A DNA stretch of 33,699 nt from Atkinsonella hypoxylon (taxonomy: Eukaryota; Ascomycota; Sordariomycetes; Hypocreales; Clavicipitaceae): positions 1 to 33,699 of the forward strand of contig JFHB01000276.1 of NCBI GenBank assembly GCA_000729835.1, in the 5' to 3' direction. Positions 8,998 to 19,482 of the stretch are shown here, piece after piece. Made by a program: the position numbers and the translations under genes. The notes under the pieces are model-generated. The model searched no databases. It was given only the letters and a program-made list of their open reading frames with translations, and had not been told where the DNA came from. The first letter of the stretch is position 1. Every line of letters begins with the position of its first letter.

Positions 8998-11900
8998 TTA
9001 CACATCCGGGGAATTTGTGATTTCTTCAAACGCCTGGCATATATCAAAACCCATTGCGACTAGCGGTTCGAATGCATCATCCACCGCCTGCGACTCCTGT
9101 TAGATCTCCATTGCGAGCCATATTTAAAAAAAAAAAAAAAAAAAAAAAACCAAGGATAACGGGAATGAAACTGACCCAGCTCAGAACAGCCTTTGACGCT
9201 TCATGGCTCTTGCTTTGCCGAACACCCATCAGGGCCAACCCTTGCAGAACGAGCGTTGCTTGAGGTGTTGATGGCACGATGGGCGCAATGATGCCGCCAG
9301 TATCCCCGCGCTCCGAGAGCAGGGATGGGATATACGTAACTAATGGGCTGGCTTGGTGGCAGATGATCACAGTTCCGACCAGATTACCAGAGAGGTCCTT
9401 GGCTCTCACGATGCCGCATGCCTTGTGCTCTGACAGAGCATATGTGTATAGCTCGAGGACCTCAGGACTGGCATTTGCGCGAACATGGTGCAACACGCTT
9501 TCTGCATTCTCCAGACCGTGAATCAGATCAAAGCTGATATTTGCCCTTTGAATGCTTTGAAGAAGTCCCTCTGGCGCCACCCAGTTTGGGAGGTCTTTGA
9601 TAATCATATTGGTCAAGCGACGAGGAAACTGTATGTCCCACCCGCTATTGCCGAACCACTCTTTCACTGCGTTAACCTCGAGGCCCAAAGGGATGCCCAG
9701 AAAGACTCCCGGAAATGACATTCCCACCTGAACCTTCTTCAACCCTCTCTGTTCTCCGATGCTCTTCAGTGCTCGTCTGTGAAGTGATCTGCCAATAGAT
9801 ACATTCCGCTTGCCAGGATCGACCAAGAGAGCGCCGATCATGCCGACCCCGCCGATGAAGTAGGTGGCTACAAACCCATAAAGGGCTCCAGTGCTGCTGT
9901 TCCTCACGACAAAGTGCGTTTCCTTGATATTCGGGTTGCATAACTCAAAAGACGCCGCTCTTGTTGCCTTGAGGAAATGCAGGTCCGGCGCGCTGGCTCT
10001 GTGGACTCCCTTGAGCAAATCGTCCAGGCCAGCGCAATCTCTGGTACGGTCATATTCTTCCACGAGCCAGTGTTGTCTCGATTTCAGGACCTTTTTGCTC
10101 TTGCGCAAGGTTCCGGGCATGCTGCCAATAGGGTTAATCTCACCAACCAACACTCGAACCAATGCCGACATGGCATTCTCTGTGAAATCAAATGTGCAAA
10201 TATAAGTGCCAATGGACTTGTCCATGGCAAAGTCGTATGGGGAGCTTACTGCAACCACAATCAGTTGTTTCTTGTTCCCTCGACTTCGATGCATAGAGCA
10301 CATCATGTCGACATGTTTCGTAAAGCCCGCTTGGTACATATTTCGGTTGGCATCTGCCGTTACAATGATGATGCATGAAGCCCGGTTGATCAGATTCTCG
10401 TGGACTATCCCCTTCATTCAGCATAGTGTCATAAAACGAACGTTCATCTCTTTCTTTCATCTCACCTGGTCTGACTCCATTCGCCGTATAGCTAGTGTGA
10501 AGGAGCTTCTCGTTGCGGTATCTAGCTAAATTTTTTCCAAATTCGCGAAAGACCCCCTCACCGCTCATGATTGCACTTCTCTGACGGTGGTTCGTGGGAG
10601 CCTGTGACCGGCCATTTTTGGATTCTAGTAAACTCTTGGTCATTGCAGATGCGGGAAGGGGCTTCACAAGGGGTGTGAGTAGCAGTAACTCCTCTCCAGC
10701 GTGCATAGAATTCGAGAGGGGTAGCAATTTCTCCTTGTCGCGGACGACAGTGATGGATTCGTCATAAGCGCGTCGAGAAAGAGAGAGATGTGATGGATGG
10801 ATTTGGGATAAGAGAGAGATGCCTGGGGGGTTGAGAGCTTTTGCCCAAGACGTGCATGTCGACTTGAGATGCAGCATGCGTCTTATCGAAGTGAATATTC
10901 GCTCTTTCGTAATGATTCCGTTGTCGTAACCAAGCTTCAAGCCCTTAATGGCCTCGAGTTGAACATCATAGGCACGGCAAAGGAGAACGAGATCGCAGCC
11001 AGCTTCAACCGCCATGACGACTCCATTTTGAACCCCCAGGTCGTGACTGAGAGCTTCCATTTCCAGGCATTCTGAAATGGCAACTCCCTTAAATCCAAGC
11101 TCATTACGAAGTAAATCATCCACAACCTGATCGGACAGGCATGCGTGACCCACATTCATGGACGGACTCGAAATCCCACATCCGCCAACAAACATGGCAT
11201 CCAACTTTCCGGTTGCAATTGCATTGCGAAACGGAACAAGAGCGCTGAGGCTCAATTCCTCCAGAGTCTGTGTGATGATGGGGACATCGAGATTGGAACC
11301 TTGAAAATCCAGGTTACCGTACGAGGGGAAATGTTTTCCAGCGGCAGCGATGCCAGCATCGCAGACACCACAGAGGGCAGCAATGCCGTACTGGGAAGCT
11401 TCCTGAGGGTCATCTCCAGTAGCGCGAACTCCAAGGGGCTGGTATCTTGCATTGTTAAGAACATCTAGAACGGGGCCGAGCATCAAGTTGACACCGCAGG
11501 CCGAGATTTCAGTTGCCGTCGCTTTAGAAATTTCGTAGGCCAACTCGACACGGCCAGTGGCCGCAACCCCCATGGCGCTGGGAAATTGACAAACATAATC
11601 CTCATCAAATAGACTGTTTACACCACCGTTTTCCTGGTCTAGGGCGATTAGTAGCGGATGAGGGTGGCCGGCATTCTTGGCGATAGTTTGCAATTTTTGA
11701 ACAAGTTGAGCCGTTTCCTGAGCCGCTAATCCGTCCAAAGTCAGCACATTTTGTTGCTCCATCAACTGCTTTTGTGAAGTAAGTGCTAGACTTCTCCGCA
11801 TGACACGACCTCATGCTTCAGCAGACATATCATCTAGACAAGCTGGGATACTGTAGAATGAGCAATGGGGATATACGGACATTTCAAGTTTTTTGCCGTG

Positions 11901-12220
11901 AGAATGATTGATCCGAGATGATGGTCCTCGATGAGGCTCTTGATCTGAGGAGTAACTTCAGTGCCATCCCAGCCCATAATCAGCATTTGGCCAATCGCCC
12001 TGGTGATGCACAAATCAAGGCCAAAACGTCAGCATATTCTTAATCAAAGCTTGCTTCATGTCAACTTCGCCGCATTTGCCAAGGGGACCAAGGAGGTAAT
12101 CTGATAATTTATCGAAAAGGCAAACACGTACCAATCGAGGTTATGCCATAGTGGGTCCAAGTCGCTCGCTTCGGAGCCCGCGTTGGAGTTTGCTTTGTTT
12201 GAATCTGAGTTGGCTGCCAT
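8998..12220 (-). CDS. nag3: GH3 beta-N-acetylglucosaminidase-like protein fused to tandem GNAT domains (Nag3)
   Basis: This is probably a cytosolic enzyme acting on GlcNAc conjugates; no signal peptide is visible. Minus-strand exons are 12220-12132, 11999-11881, 11725-10466, 10404-9176 and 9087-8998, giving 928 aa in frame. The GH3 catalytic domain spans ~30-360 (IGQMLIMGWDG, ALDQENGGVNSLF, KHFPSYGNLDF at ~200, ISECLEMEAL at ~287). The GH3 C-terminal domain runs to ~589 (IVVAVSSPYDF...INPIGSMPGTL). A GNAT acetyltransferase domain follows at ~605-745 (GALLVDPGKRNVSIGRSLHRRAL), with a second degenerate GNAT-like lobe to the C terminus. NagZ catalytic positions look substituted. Intron 2 (155 bp, donor GTCCGT) was placed to restore AKNLKSAQETAQLVQ. 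The last acceptor is CGCAG at 9088; TAACAG, 9 bp before it, is an in-frame alternative. The last intron carries a 24-base poly(T) on the coding strand. The gene is divergent from dac1. The T. reesei cluster has a related GH3 gene. Confidence 0.88.
9126..9149. repeat. Poly(A)24 tract inside nag3 intron 4
   Basis: There are 24 uninterrupted A residues on the plus strand. On the nag3 coding strand this is a U-rich tract between donor and branch site of the 88-bp last intron. It explains the artefactual run of Phe in the read-through frame. Confidence 0.95.
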
Positions 12221-13732
12221 TGTGGACTGGACGAGGGCGGCAAGCTGTCCAAATCCACCGCACTCGTAGCAGCCAGCCGAGCGGCGGGCGGTTCAGGCGG
12301 CAATCGAGGCTAACAGATAACTATACCTCCGCGATATACCTCCACGATGGACCGACGTCGAGGTGCACGAGTTGGCAGCGCGTGAGCTCTCCAGTGCCGA
12401 GGAGCTAAGCCGATACCAGTTGGTAGATGCTAGAGTTGGCAGATAAGGTGGGCTGGGCTGGGCTGTGCCGGGATAACCAAGCTGAGTCCCTGGTTGGGTC
12501 GACGGTCGGTTTCTCAGCAACTCTCACTTGATATTTAGCAAGACGTTGGGGGCCAAGCGCAAGACCGAGCGAGCATCCTGCGAGTGTCCTACGAGCGGCC
12601 AACGTGGTAAAGCAACAACACGCATCGACGAGCATCGACAAGCCCCGCGCGCTAACAATCCATTCACAAGTTCGTCTCAGATCGTGGTGCATTCGGGGTG
12701 GCTGCTGAGAACCGACGCTGGATGTGAACAGCCCAGGGTTGCTTGTTAGAAGCAAGCCGTGATGTGATGTCCAGCATCCAGCCAGCTCGCCGCCATGGCT
12801 ACCCGGGACCACATGCTGTTTGAACTCCTAGCTCTCATGAAAATACAGCAACTCCATCATCAGATTCATCTATTCGGAACCCCCTGTATGACCTGGACAA
12901 AGGCTGTATTTTGAGATACTATTTCTCGACTTGAGCACAGAGTACTCCAGTATTTTTTCACTTCTTCTAGGTTGCTAGCATTTTCCCACTTCTGCACTGG
13001 AAGTTCGACTTGGAGAATATCGGGTGGGGTCTTGGACCCATTGCTCAGCCACGTGGATGTCATGAGGTCAACAGATTAACCGGGACATCTTGCCTCTGTT
13101 GATAGTGGTGGGAGTGGCCACAGTGTCCCGATTAATCTGTCTGGTCCATCAATGATATCTTTACGATTCATCAGTCGCAGCACGCACCAGACCACAAGTC
13201 AACGTTACATGGGCAACCAGCCAGCCAGCTGTAGCGATGCCGGCCGGCCCCCCTCCCAAGCGTTCCACGGCAAAACGAATCCACAGCAAAACGTGGGCCA
13301 TCGCATGGCACCGTGACAATGACGATGTACTCGAGAACGACTGGGCGTGGGTTCATCTCTCTCTGTAACTATGGCGGGGGCGGAATAGCTAGGACTATGG
13401 AGCAGTAACCAGGAATTACTGCGACGACCCTGGATGAGTATTTAGGTGTTTGCACGGAGCACCAAGACGAGCGATGGTCGCGACGATGCTGTCCTGGCTA
13501 TCTGGATCACCCAATCGTTCTCACATCAACGTCAATCATAGCATACATTAATATTATTTATTCCCCTCGGTCCTTCCCTCGGTACTTCCCCCGTTCCTTC
13601 CCCCGTCGACAGGCTTTTGCCTAAGCCTGCGTTCCCAGCCCAGGCCCGTCGAGTGCCAGATAAGATCAGAGTCTTCTACTCGAGTCACACATCCAGCAGA
13701 CAACAGACAACGCACTGCTCGCGGTCGATACA
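12221..13732. promoter_or_regulatory. Shared divergent promoter region nag3/dac1
   Basis: These 1.5 kb separate two divergent GlcNAc genes and must hold both promoters. They contain the 70-bp inverted-repeat element (13071-13140). Just before dac1 lies a pyrimidine-rich block of imperfect CCTTCCCTCGGTACTTCCCC-type repeats (13561-13606), typical of fungal core promoters and leaders. No gene is supported; the longest minus frame (12812-12405) is unrecognisable and has an atypical composition. The binding motif of RON1 could not be assigned with confidence. Confidence 0.6.
13071..13140. mobile_element. 70-bp inverted-repeat element, copy 1 (MITE-like)
   Basis: The element begins ACAGATTAACCGGGACA and ends TGTCCCGATTAATCTGT. 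These are inverted repeats matching at 16 of 17 positions, separated by 36 bases. The interior contains the self-complementary AGTGGCCAC(A) and the sequence GTGGGAGTGGCCAC. A related copy in opposite orientation lies at 24240-24310, sharing 14 consecutive bases (GTGGCCACTCCCAC) and about 70% overall. It looks like a very small non-autonomous DNA-transposon relic; a Tc1/mariner (Fot/pogo) origin is a guess. No obvious target duplication was seen. It sits 851 bp from the nag3 start and 593 bp from the dac1 start. Confidence 0.7.
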
Positions 13733-15381
13733 ATGCCCATTGCGCTCTCATCCCCGACTCGCCCTCGGGCCAAGAATGGCCTGACCAAGTTCACTAACTG
13801 CCGCCTCGTGAAAGGTGATGCTCTGGTTACCGAAGACCTTTGGGTCAGCTCAATTACGGGCAAGATCATCGACAGCCAGGCTACTTTCTTCGACGAGTTA
13901 CACCTTCCCGATGAAATCATCGACCTCGGTGGGCGAATTATTTCACCCGGCATGATCGAGTGCCAGCTGAATGGAGCTTTTGGTTTTAATTTTTCCACCT
14001 TGCTTGACGATATGTCTCAATATGGCGAAAAAGTCAACGAAGTAAACAAGCTACTCGTACAAACCGGTGTCACATCATACCTCCCCACCATTACCAGTCA
14101 ACGACCTGAGCTGTATCAAAAGGTAAGGCTCGCAATAACTTACTCAGGCGGGCCTCGTACGAATGTCCCGCCAATTGCAGCTGGAATTGCTCCGGTCGGT
14201 CAATCGGTCGATATTGGCCGAGGCGCTTATGAACTACCTGCAGCCCTGCATCTTGTATGACTCGTTTACTGACCTATTGTAGGCGCTACCATTCCTTGGC
14301 CCATCAGGGCATAATCGAGATGCGCAGGAAGGCGCCGAGTCTCTCGGCGCTCACTGCGAGGGACCATTTTTGAACCCTATGAAAAACGGAGTTCACAATG
14401 TCGATGTCTTGATTGAGGCTCAAAGTTTCGCCGACATCGAGGCATGCTATGGCGCCGAGAACTTGCAACCTCTAAACCAAGGCGACTCAATACCCATCAA
14501 GTTGATCACAGCGGCACCGGAACGCGGACAAATGATGAAGTTGATCCCGGAGTTGACTTCACGCGGGATAATCTACTCGATCGGTCACTCGGAGGCAACC
14601 TACGAGGAAGCTTCCGGGGCCGTTGGCCAAGGCGCATCCATGATCACACATTTATTCAATGCCATGCGACCTTTGCATCATCGTAATCCCGGTATATTCG
14701 GTGTGCTGGGCAAAGCTGAGAACTTGACTCGTCCCTACTTCGGCATCATCTCTGATGGCATTCACCTTCATCCTACCACGATCAATATTGCTTACAATGC
14801 GCATCCCGACGGTTTTATTCTTGTCACAGACGCGATGCATCTTGCTGGCCTGCCAGATGGTGCTTATCCATGGACCAACGGCGAGCAGACTTGCAACATT
14901 GTCAAGAAAGGATCGAAGCTGCTGTTAGAAAACTCTGACGTCATCGCCGGAAGGTATGTTTTAAGTCTTATTATCGTTATCATACATACACACGTCGTTG
15001 TCCATGTATAGGAGGGTCTCAGTTCCCCCGCTTGCCTGTGAAAATTCGAGCCATGGCGATGTGTCATCTATTCTAGACGTCTACTCGTATCAGAAAATGC
15101 TAACAACGTGACGCAGCTCAATCACATTAATCGAATGCGTCAATAACTTCCTGGAGTGGTCAGGCGCAAGCATCCCCCAGGCGCTTAAGTCTGTGACTTC
15201 GACTCCCGCGGCCATGTTGGGAATTCAGGATCTCAAAGGAACACTGAAGGCTGGGGCTGACGCCGACCTGGTCATTTTCTCTGATGAAGAGTCTAGGACT
15301 GGCTCCGGGGCGAAGCAGCTCGTGCTCGATGAGGTCTGGAAGTTCGGCAGCAGATTATTCAGCTCCAAGTGCGCCTCATAA
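13733..15381 (+). CDS. dac1: N-acetylglucosamine-6-phosphate deacetylase
   Basis: The enzyme removes acetate from GlcNAc-6-P to give GlcN-6-P, the second intracellular step of GlcNAc use, in the cytosol. Exons are 13733-14122, 14283-14953 and 15117-15381, giving 441 aa; introns are 160 and 163 bp, the second with branch GCTAAC. The amidohydrolase fold of the NagA family is clear. It shows IISPGMIECQLNGAFGFNFS (eukaryotic form of the first strand motif), the metal ligand E156 in CEGPFLNP, H232 in SIGHSEATYEEA, H253 in MITHLFNAMRPLHHRNPG, SDGIHLHP, and the catalytic D313 in VTDAMHLAG. It ends with the strand block LKGTLKAGADADLVIFSDE. The start is at the first ATG in frame after a pyrimidine-rich leader. 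It is divergent from nag3 and followed by ron1 in the same direction. If intron 1 is retained the frame stays open for about 45 codons and then stops. Confidence 0.96.
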
Positions 15382-16197
15382 CTAGCAAGCATGAGAGATC
15401 CAACTATGAACATTGATTAAGCAGCTGAGTATCTGGTCACGACGCAGGGGCTGTTTAGCACTTAAGCGTGCTAGCATGGAAGAAGGCATCGGGCACAGAG
15501 TCAGACGTGCCATCGGGCTAGTTCGGGTCTCAATCCTGTCGCTGCACCCCAACACACGAAGACACAAGGCGCGAACAAGCAAGATTACAACCTTGCTTAA
15601 TTACAGTGGGTGTCATGGACACAAGCAAGGTCGACAGCAGCTTCGTTCAACAAGCGGCCGCGGGCCTATCAACCGCATCCTGTGAAATAATTGATTGTAC
15701 TGTACATGAGTGTCACACAGTCTATCTCTCGTTATGTGCGTTTTCTAGAAGGAGCGTGGGAATTCCTTGGCAGAATTTTGGGTCTTTCTAGCAGAAGAAT
15801 TTGTTGGCCTTGGTCAAGTCACTATGGTCAAAGAAGCCCAGATAACATGTCATCATGCTCGGTCTTGGAGCTGATCAGCAGATACACCTATTATAAGTTG
15901 TTCGCCAGGAGGACGGAGTGAATCAATTATTCAGTAGCTTCGTAAAACCTCTGATCCAAGTCGAGGGGGCGTAGCAACTCTAAATCGACCCACTCCAGTG
16001 CTTCCTTCCACTAGTGTAAGCGTCCCGTGGCCTCCACAATTGCACCGCATTGAACAGCTCCGTGCGGAGTGCTCCGTAGCACATAGGTATCTACATCAAC
16101 TGCCTGGGCCCTCGTCTGCCGACCAGTCACAGGATCATATGAGTGCACCTAAATTAGGTATAGTTGTATGGGGCGGCGGCATCATGAGGATGAGATT

Positions 16198-16250
16198 TGA
16201 TTCGCTAGAATCTACTTTAATTGGCAGACTGACTTCTTCCTAGCGAATCA
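16198..16250. repeat. Perfect 11-bp inverted repeat with 31-nt loop
   Basis: TGATTCGCTAG (16198-16208) is matched by its exact reverse complement CTAGCGAATCA (16240-16250). The position upstream of ron1 is compatible with a hairpin, a regulator-binding site or a relic of a small TIR element. No second copy was found in the window. Confidence 0.8.
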
Positions 16251-16652
16251 GCGCCCGGAAGCTATGCTGTCCGTGTGGCCTATACAGCAGCTAACCGTGT
16301 ATTGACCAATCAGAGGCCGCAAGACATTGATAGGCTTACCCGCCGCGCCCACACGCTATGCTTAATTTGGGTGACTTAGTGCTAGGTCATCCGGCTCACA
16401 CACCCTGATGCGTTGACTTACACACTAACTAGTTCTCGGTACCTCGTCACCAATACAACGCTTACTGCCCTCTCATCTTCAACACCATTGCTCCAGGCTC
16501 GATTGCCGGCGCGGGTCACCTCTATCGCCATCCGTCTTGATCTCTGACCATCTATCTATCTTCGGGTCTCTATCTTGGGCGATATTCGCAATTCCGCTTC
16601 TCCCTCTCGGTCAAGCTACGCCCGATCCTTGTCTGCACCTGAGCCTCCGACA

Positions 16653-16680
16653 GAGTCGGCCTTCCAGAGTCGGCCTTCCA
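16653..16680. repeat. 14-bp direct duplication in the ron1 leader
   Basis: GAGTCGGCCTTCCA occurs twice in direct succession, followed by a partial third start (GAGT). It is probably a slippage duplication in the untranslated leader. Confidence 0.9.
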
Positions 16681-16848
16681 GAGTGGTCTTTCTCCCGCAA
16701 TTCGTCTCCACTTGGTCAAACGGTTGGTCTGTCTTCACGGCAAGCAAGAGCAGCGTTTCGATCTCAGGCCCCATCTCGAGCTGCGCAACCCGTCGCTCTG
16801 CCGTTACGAGCTTCTCGCGTATGGCACTGACGGCGGGCGAACGATGCG

Positions 16849-18760
16849 ATGGCCATGTTCAACTCTATGCCGGCTTTGACAGCCGCTGCGGCTAACGAAG
16901 CAATGAGCCTGAATCATGCTGCCCATGGCCAACCCATGACCATGGAGCACTTCGATCAAAATTTCAATTTTGACGAAACGGTCCTGTAAGTTGCCTGGAC
17001 GTCAGATTTCCACATATTTTCACGACGAATGTGATTCTTTCTCTTTCTCTTTCTTCCTTTCCTTCCCTCCTTCCTTCTGTCATTTTTTTTTTTTTTTTAA
17101 AAAAAGGATGAAGATGATGTGATAGAGGAACAAAACTATTGGGAAGATGGCTTGGATTTGCTAACAAAGTCTGTGGTTGTTGTAGTGATGCTACCTCTTT
17201 GCCTACTCTTCCTTTCACATCAGCGTATGACTTCGATACTTTTGCCACCACTTTCGAGGATCCTTTCGCATACTCGGCACGAGCCTTTGAGCCCACACCA
17301 AACACGGATGCTCTGCATGAAGAGTCATCTCCTCAGGAACTTGACAATAAATTACTAGGTTTCTCGGACCCAATCATGAACACTACAGTTATTGACGATT
17401 GTGGAAAGGTCGCTGATGTGAACATGAGCGCTGAACTGTATGGCATGTTTTTTGTTGCAGAAGACGTATTCGGCGGCGATAACACTGGTCGACCGCTTGA
17501 ACTGACCTGTTATCGACGAAACCTTTGGCAATGCTCAGGGCAAATCACCCTTCCAAAGAATCTCTCACACGTAGTAGATGAACAAGGTCGCCAATTTCCG
17601 GTAGATGAGTTATCGGCCTCGATAACGGGCGTTGAGTCTATCGAAGGCAAGGCAACAGAAATTATATCTATTCCTTGGAAAAGCTCAAATGCACAGACTG
17701 GCGGGGGCGAAGAAACCAAGGTGGCTGGAGCTCCGCCTCAAATTCCGCTTGATTTAAGTACCGCGCAAGAAGTCGATACTGTCCGAGTCACTTTGCCTGT
17801 ATCCTGGAAAAGACTACAATTCAAGCACGCCACAGCCAATAATGGGCGGCGCAAAGGTCTTCAGCAGCATTACGTTGTCCAAATCAATCTCATGGCAGAG
17901 AGCAAGGGCGGCGGAACGATTAAGATAGCCGAGATTCAGTCTGGACCTATAATCGTGCGAGGTCGTAGTCCTCGCAATTTTGATGGCAGAAAAGATGTAC
18001 CACTTGCAGGCGAAAAGCGAGTGGAGAGGAAGAATACAGCAAGTTCTGACAATGTCCCTCTGAAAGTGGAGCGCGAGCAGTTGCAAGGAACGATGCAGAG
18101 GTTTCAATCGATGGGCGGCGTAGGTGTAAGTGGAAAATGAAGCATATGCCGATACATCTGACTGACAGGTGCCATACAAAAACATGGACTGACCAAGTTA
18201 CAGACTCCGACTGAATCTTCAGGCAACAGCCAGCAGCCAGCACCCCAAGCAAATTATCAAAGTCCCCATCCAGCAAAGAAGATGGCCTTATCTCCCACTG
18301 CAAGCCGGCCATCTGTTCCTGCTTGGTCGGCAGATACAAAGAGCATGGCACCTAGCCAGAGTCATCGCGGATCAACCAGCCGCCAGAACTCCGCATTACC
18401 AATCAAACTCTCCCTTTCAGAAGATGAGAAGAGTCCGAACAGGGCAAGTGCACAGCTGCAAAGTCCTCAAATGGCGAAAGCGCACGCTGCTTCAAGCCTG
18501 AACGCAGGAAACAGCCCTGCGGACGACCCAGATCCCCTCTACGAGTACTTCCCGCTAACGGTAGATGATTGGTGAGTATCCGCCGAGTCTCTTTAACCAG
18601 TATCGCTCGTATCACAGCCGAAACATTGACAACTGCCTGTAGGATGCCTCCGATCGACGCAGTATACAGACCACATGTAGTTCACCATACGATTGTGCCA
18701 CCCGAGATCAAGGCTCAGCAAAGCCAAAGCAAGGCGAAGAGGTACTTTGCAGCTGAATAG
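16849..18760 (+). CDS. ron1: NDT80/PhoG-family transcription factor RON1
   Basis: This is a p53-like NDT80-fold DNA-binding regulator; in T. reesei the RON1 orthologue activates the GlcNAc cluster. Exons are 16849-16985, 17186-18125, 18204-18571 and 18643-18760, giving 520 aa with all phases matching. The N terminus is Ala/Met/Asn-rich and low complexity. The NDT80 DNA-binding domain covers ~120-310: MSAELYGMFFVAEDVF, LTCYRRNLWQCSGQITLP, VRVTLPVSWKRLQFKHATANN, YVVQINLMAES and the hallmark GPIIVRGRSPRNFDGRKD. A Ser/Pro/Gln-rich tail follows. The conserved C-terminal patch YEYFPLTVDDWMPPIDAVYRPH spans the last intron, which proves that junction. Intron 1 (200 bp) carries T16A7. The start is uncertain: ATGs at 16849 and 16855 are in frame. 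The gene lies inside the cluster it probably controls. Confidence 0.92.
17083..17105. repeat. T16A7 homopolymer tract in ron1 intron 1
   Basis: Sixteen T are followed directly by seven A within the first intron of ron1, after a CT-rich stretch. Partial self-pairing is possible, but no function can be assigned. Confidence 0.9.
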
Positions 18761-19482
18761 TAAGCACCTGCTGGCGCCGGACGCCGCGTCTCCCGACTCT
18801 ACGTTGGCGATATGTGAGTTGGAAAGACTGACTCGTCCTTTCTTTGGGAAGGATAATGGGTTGAGTATTGTTGCCGAACGCATCATGCGTCATGCGTCAT
18901 GCGTCATGCGCTCACCAAAGTTCTATTTTTGGAGCACTGCAAAGAATAGCGTGTCAATTTTATATCAATACCCAGGGGATTTTCTATGCGGTTCAAAGGT
19001 TTTCTCGGCGTTAGAAGGCCTCGCTGGTATGCTAGCTAGCATGAGTCGGGTTTGGAAAATTTAATGACATAATAAACAGACATTATGAATTCTGTGTGCT
19101 TACTGCGGATAGTTGTCATTTTTCGTTGGACCTCAGGTGTCTTTGTCTCGTACGCAATCTTGCATTTTCTGATCAACATTGGTGTCCCTAGGTGTTATGC
19201 AGTAACTAATACGCAGATCAGCTCCCCATACATATTGGTGCAGCTAATAAAGGACGCTAGGCCTTGCGACTTCAGTTCTAGTTCTCCGGCATTTGCTATC
19301 GCCAGTTGCCTAGTTCGTCATTGGCTCTTGAAGCACTTCTGCCCCACGTGAAGCGCACTTCTCTGTCAAACAAGGACCAGACAGCGTCCGACATTCCGCA
19401 ACGCGGCAACGCGGCTCTCCTACTCCCATTTTACTTTCTACGATCCTCTCCTTGCCTTTCTCGTAAAGTTCGAAAGTTCGAC
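18761..19482. other. Intergenic: ron1 3' region and promoter of the SRR1-like gene
   Basis: About 720 bp without a supported gene. It includes a small tandem repeat at 18884-18910. The section from ~19370 is CT-rich and is probably the leader of the next gene. Confidence 0.5.
18884..18910. repeat. 7-bp tandem repeat CATGCGT, about four copies
   Basis: CATGCGT is repeated three full times plus six bases (CATGCG), immediately downstream of ron1 and on the side of the SRR1-like gene. Confidence 0.9.

Larger units (their letters stand above)
15382..16848. other. Intergenic: dac1 3' region and ron1 promoter/leader
   Basis: This 1.47-kb stretch has no supported gene. It contains a hairpin (16198-16250), several ACCTA/TAGGTA motifs, and a CT-rich section from ~16430 that probably includes the ron1 transcription start and leader. 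The leader contains a 14-bp tandem duplication (16653-16680) and upstream open frames, one of which (16575-16895) overlaps the ron1 start. Confidence 0.5.

Noticed and set aside
10380..10470. Apparent frameshift splitting nag3 into two proteins
   Set aside because: A 61-bp intron (10405-10465; GTGAGA donor, GCTGAAT branch, GATAG acceptor) joins the two frames exactly and restores the GH3 C-terminal domain.
11726..11880. Shorter nag3 intron 2 ending at the TCTAG near 11790
   Set aside because: It keeps frame but inserts about 21 residues (LTSQKQLMEQQNVL...) into a conserved helix. The longer intron has a better branch site (GTGCTGAC) and restores AKNLKSAQETAQLVQ.
12405..12812. 135-codon minus-strand open frame in the nag3/dac1 promoter region
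   Set aside because: It has unrecognisable, Cys/Trp/Ser-rich sequence with no splice-extended continuation and overlaps frames on the other strand.
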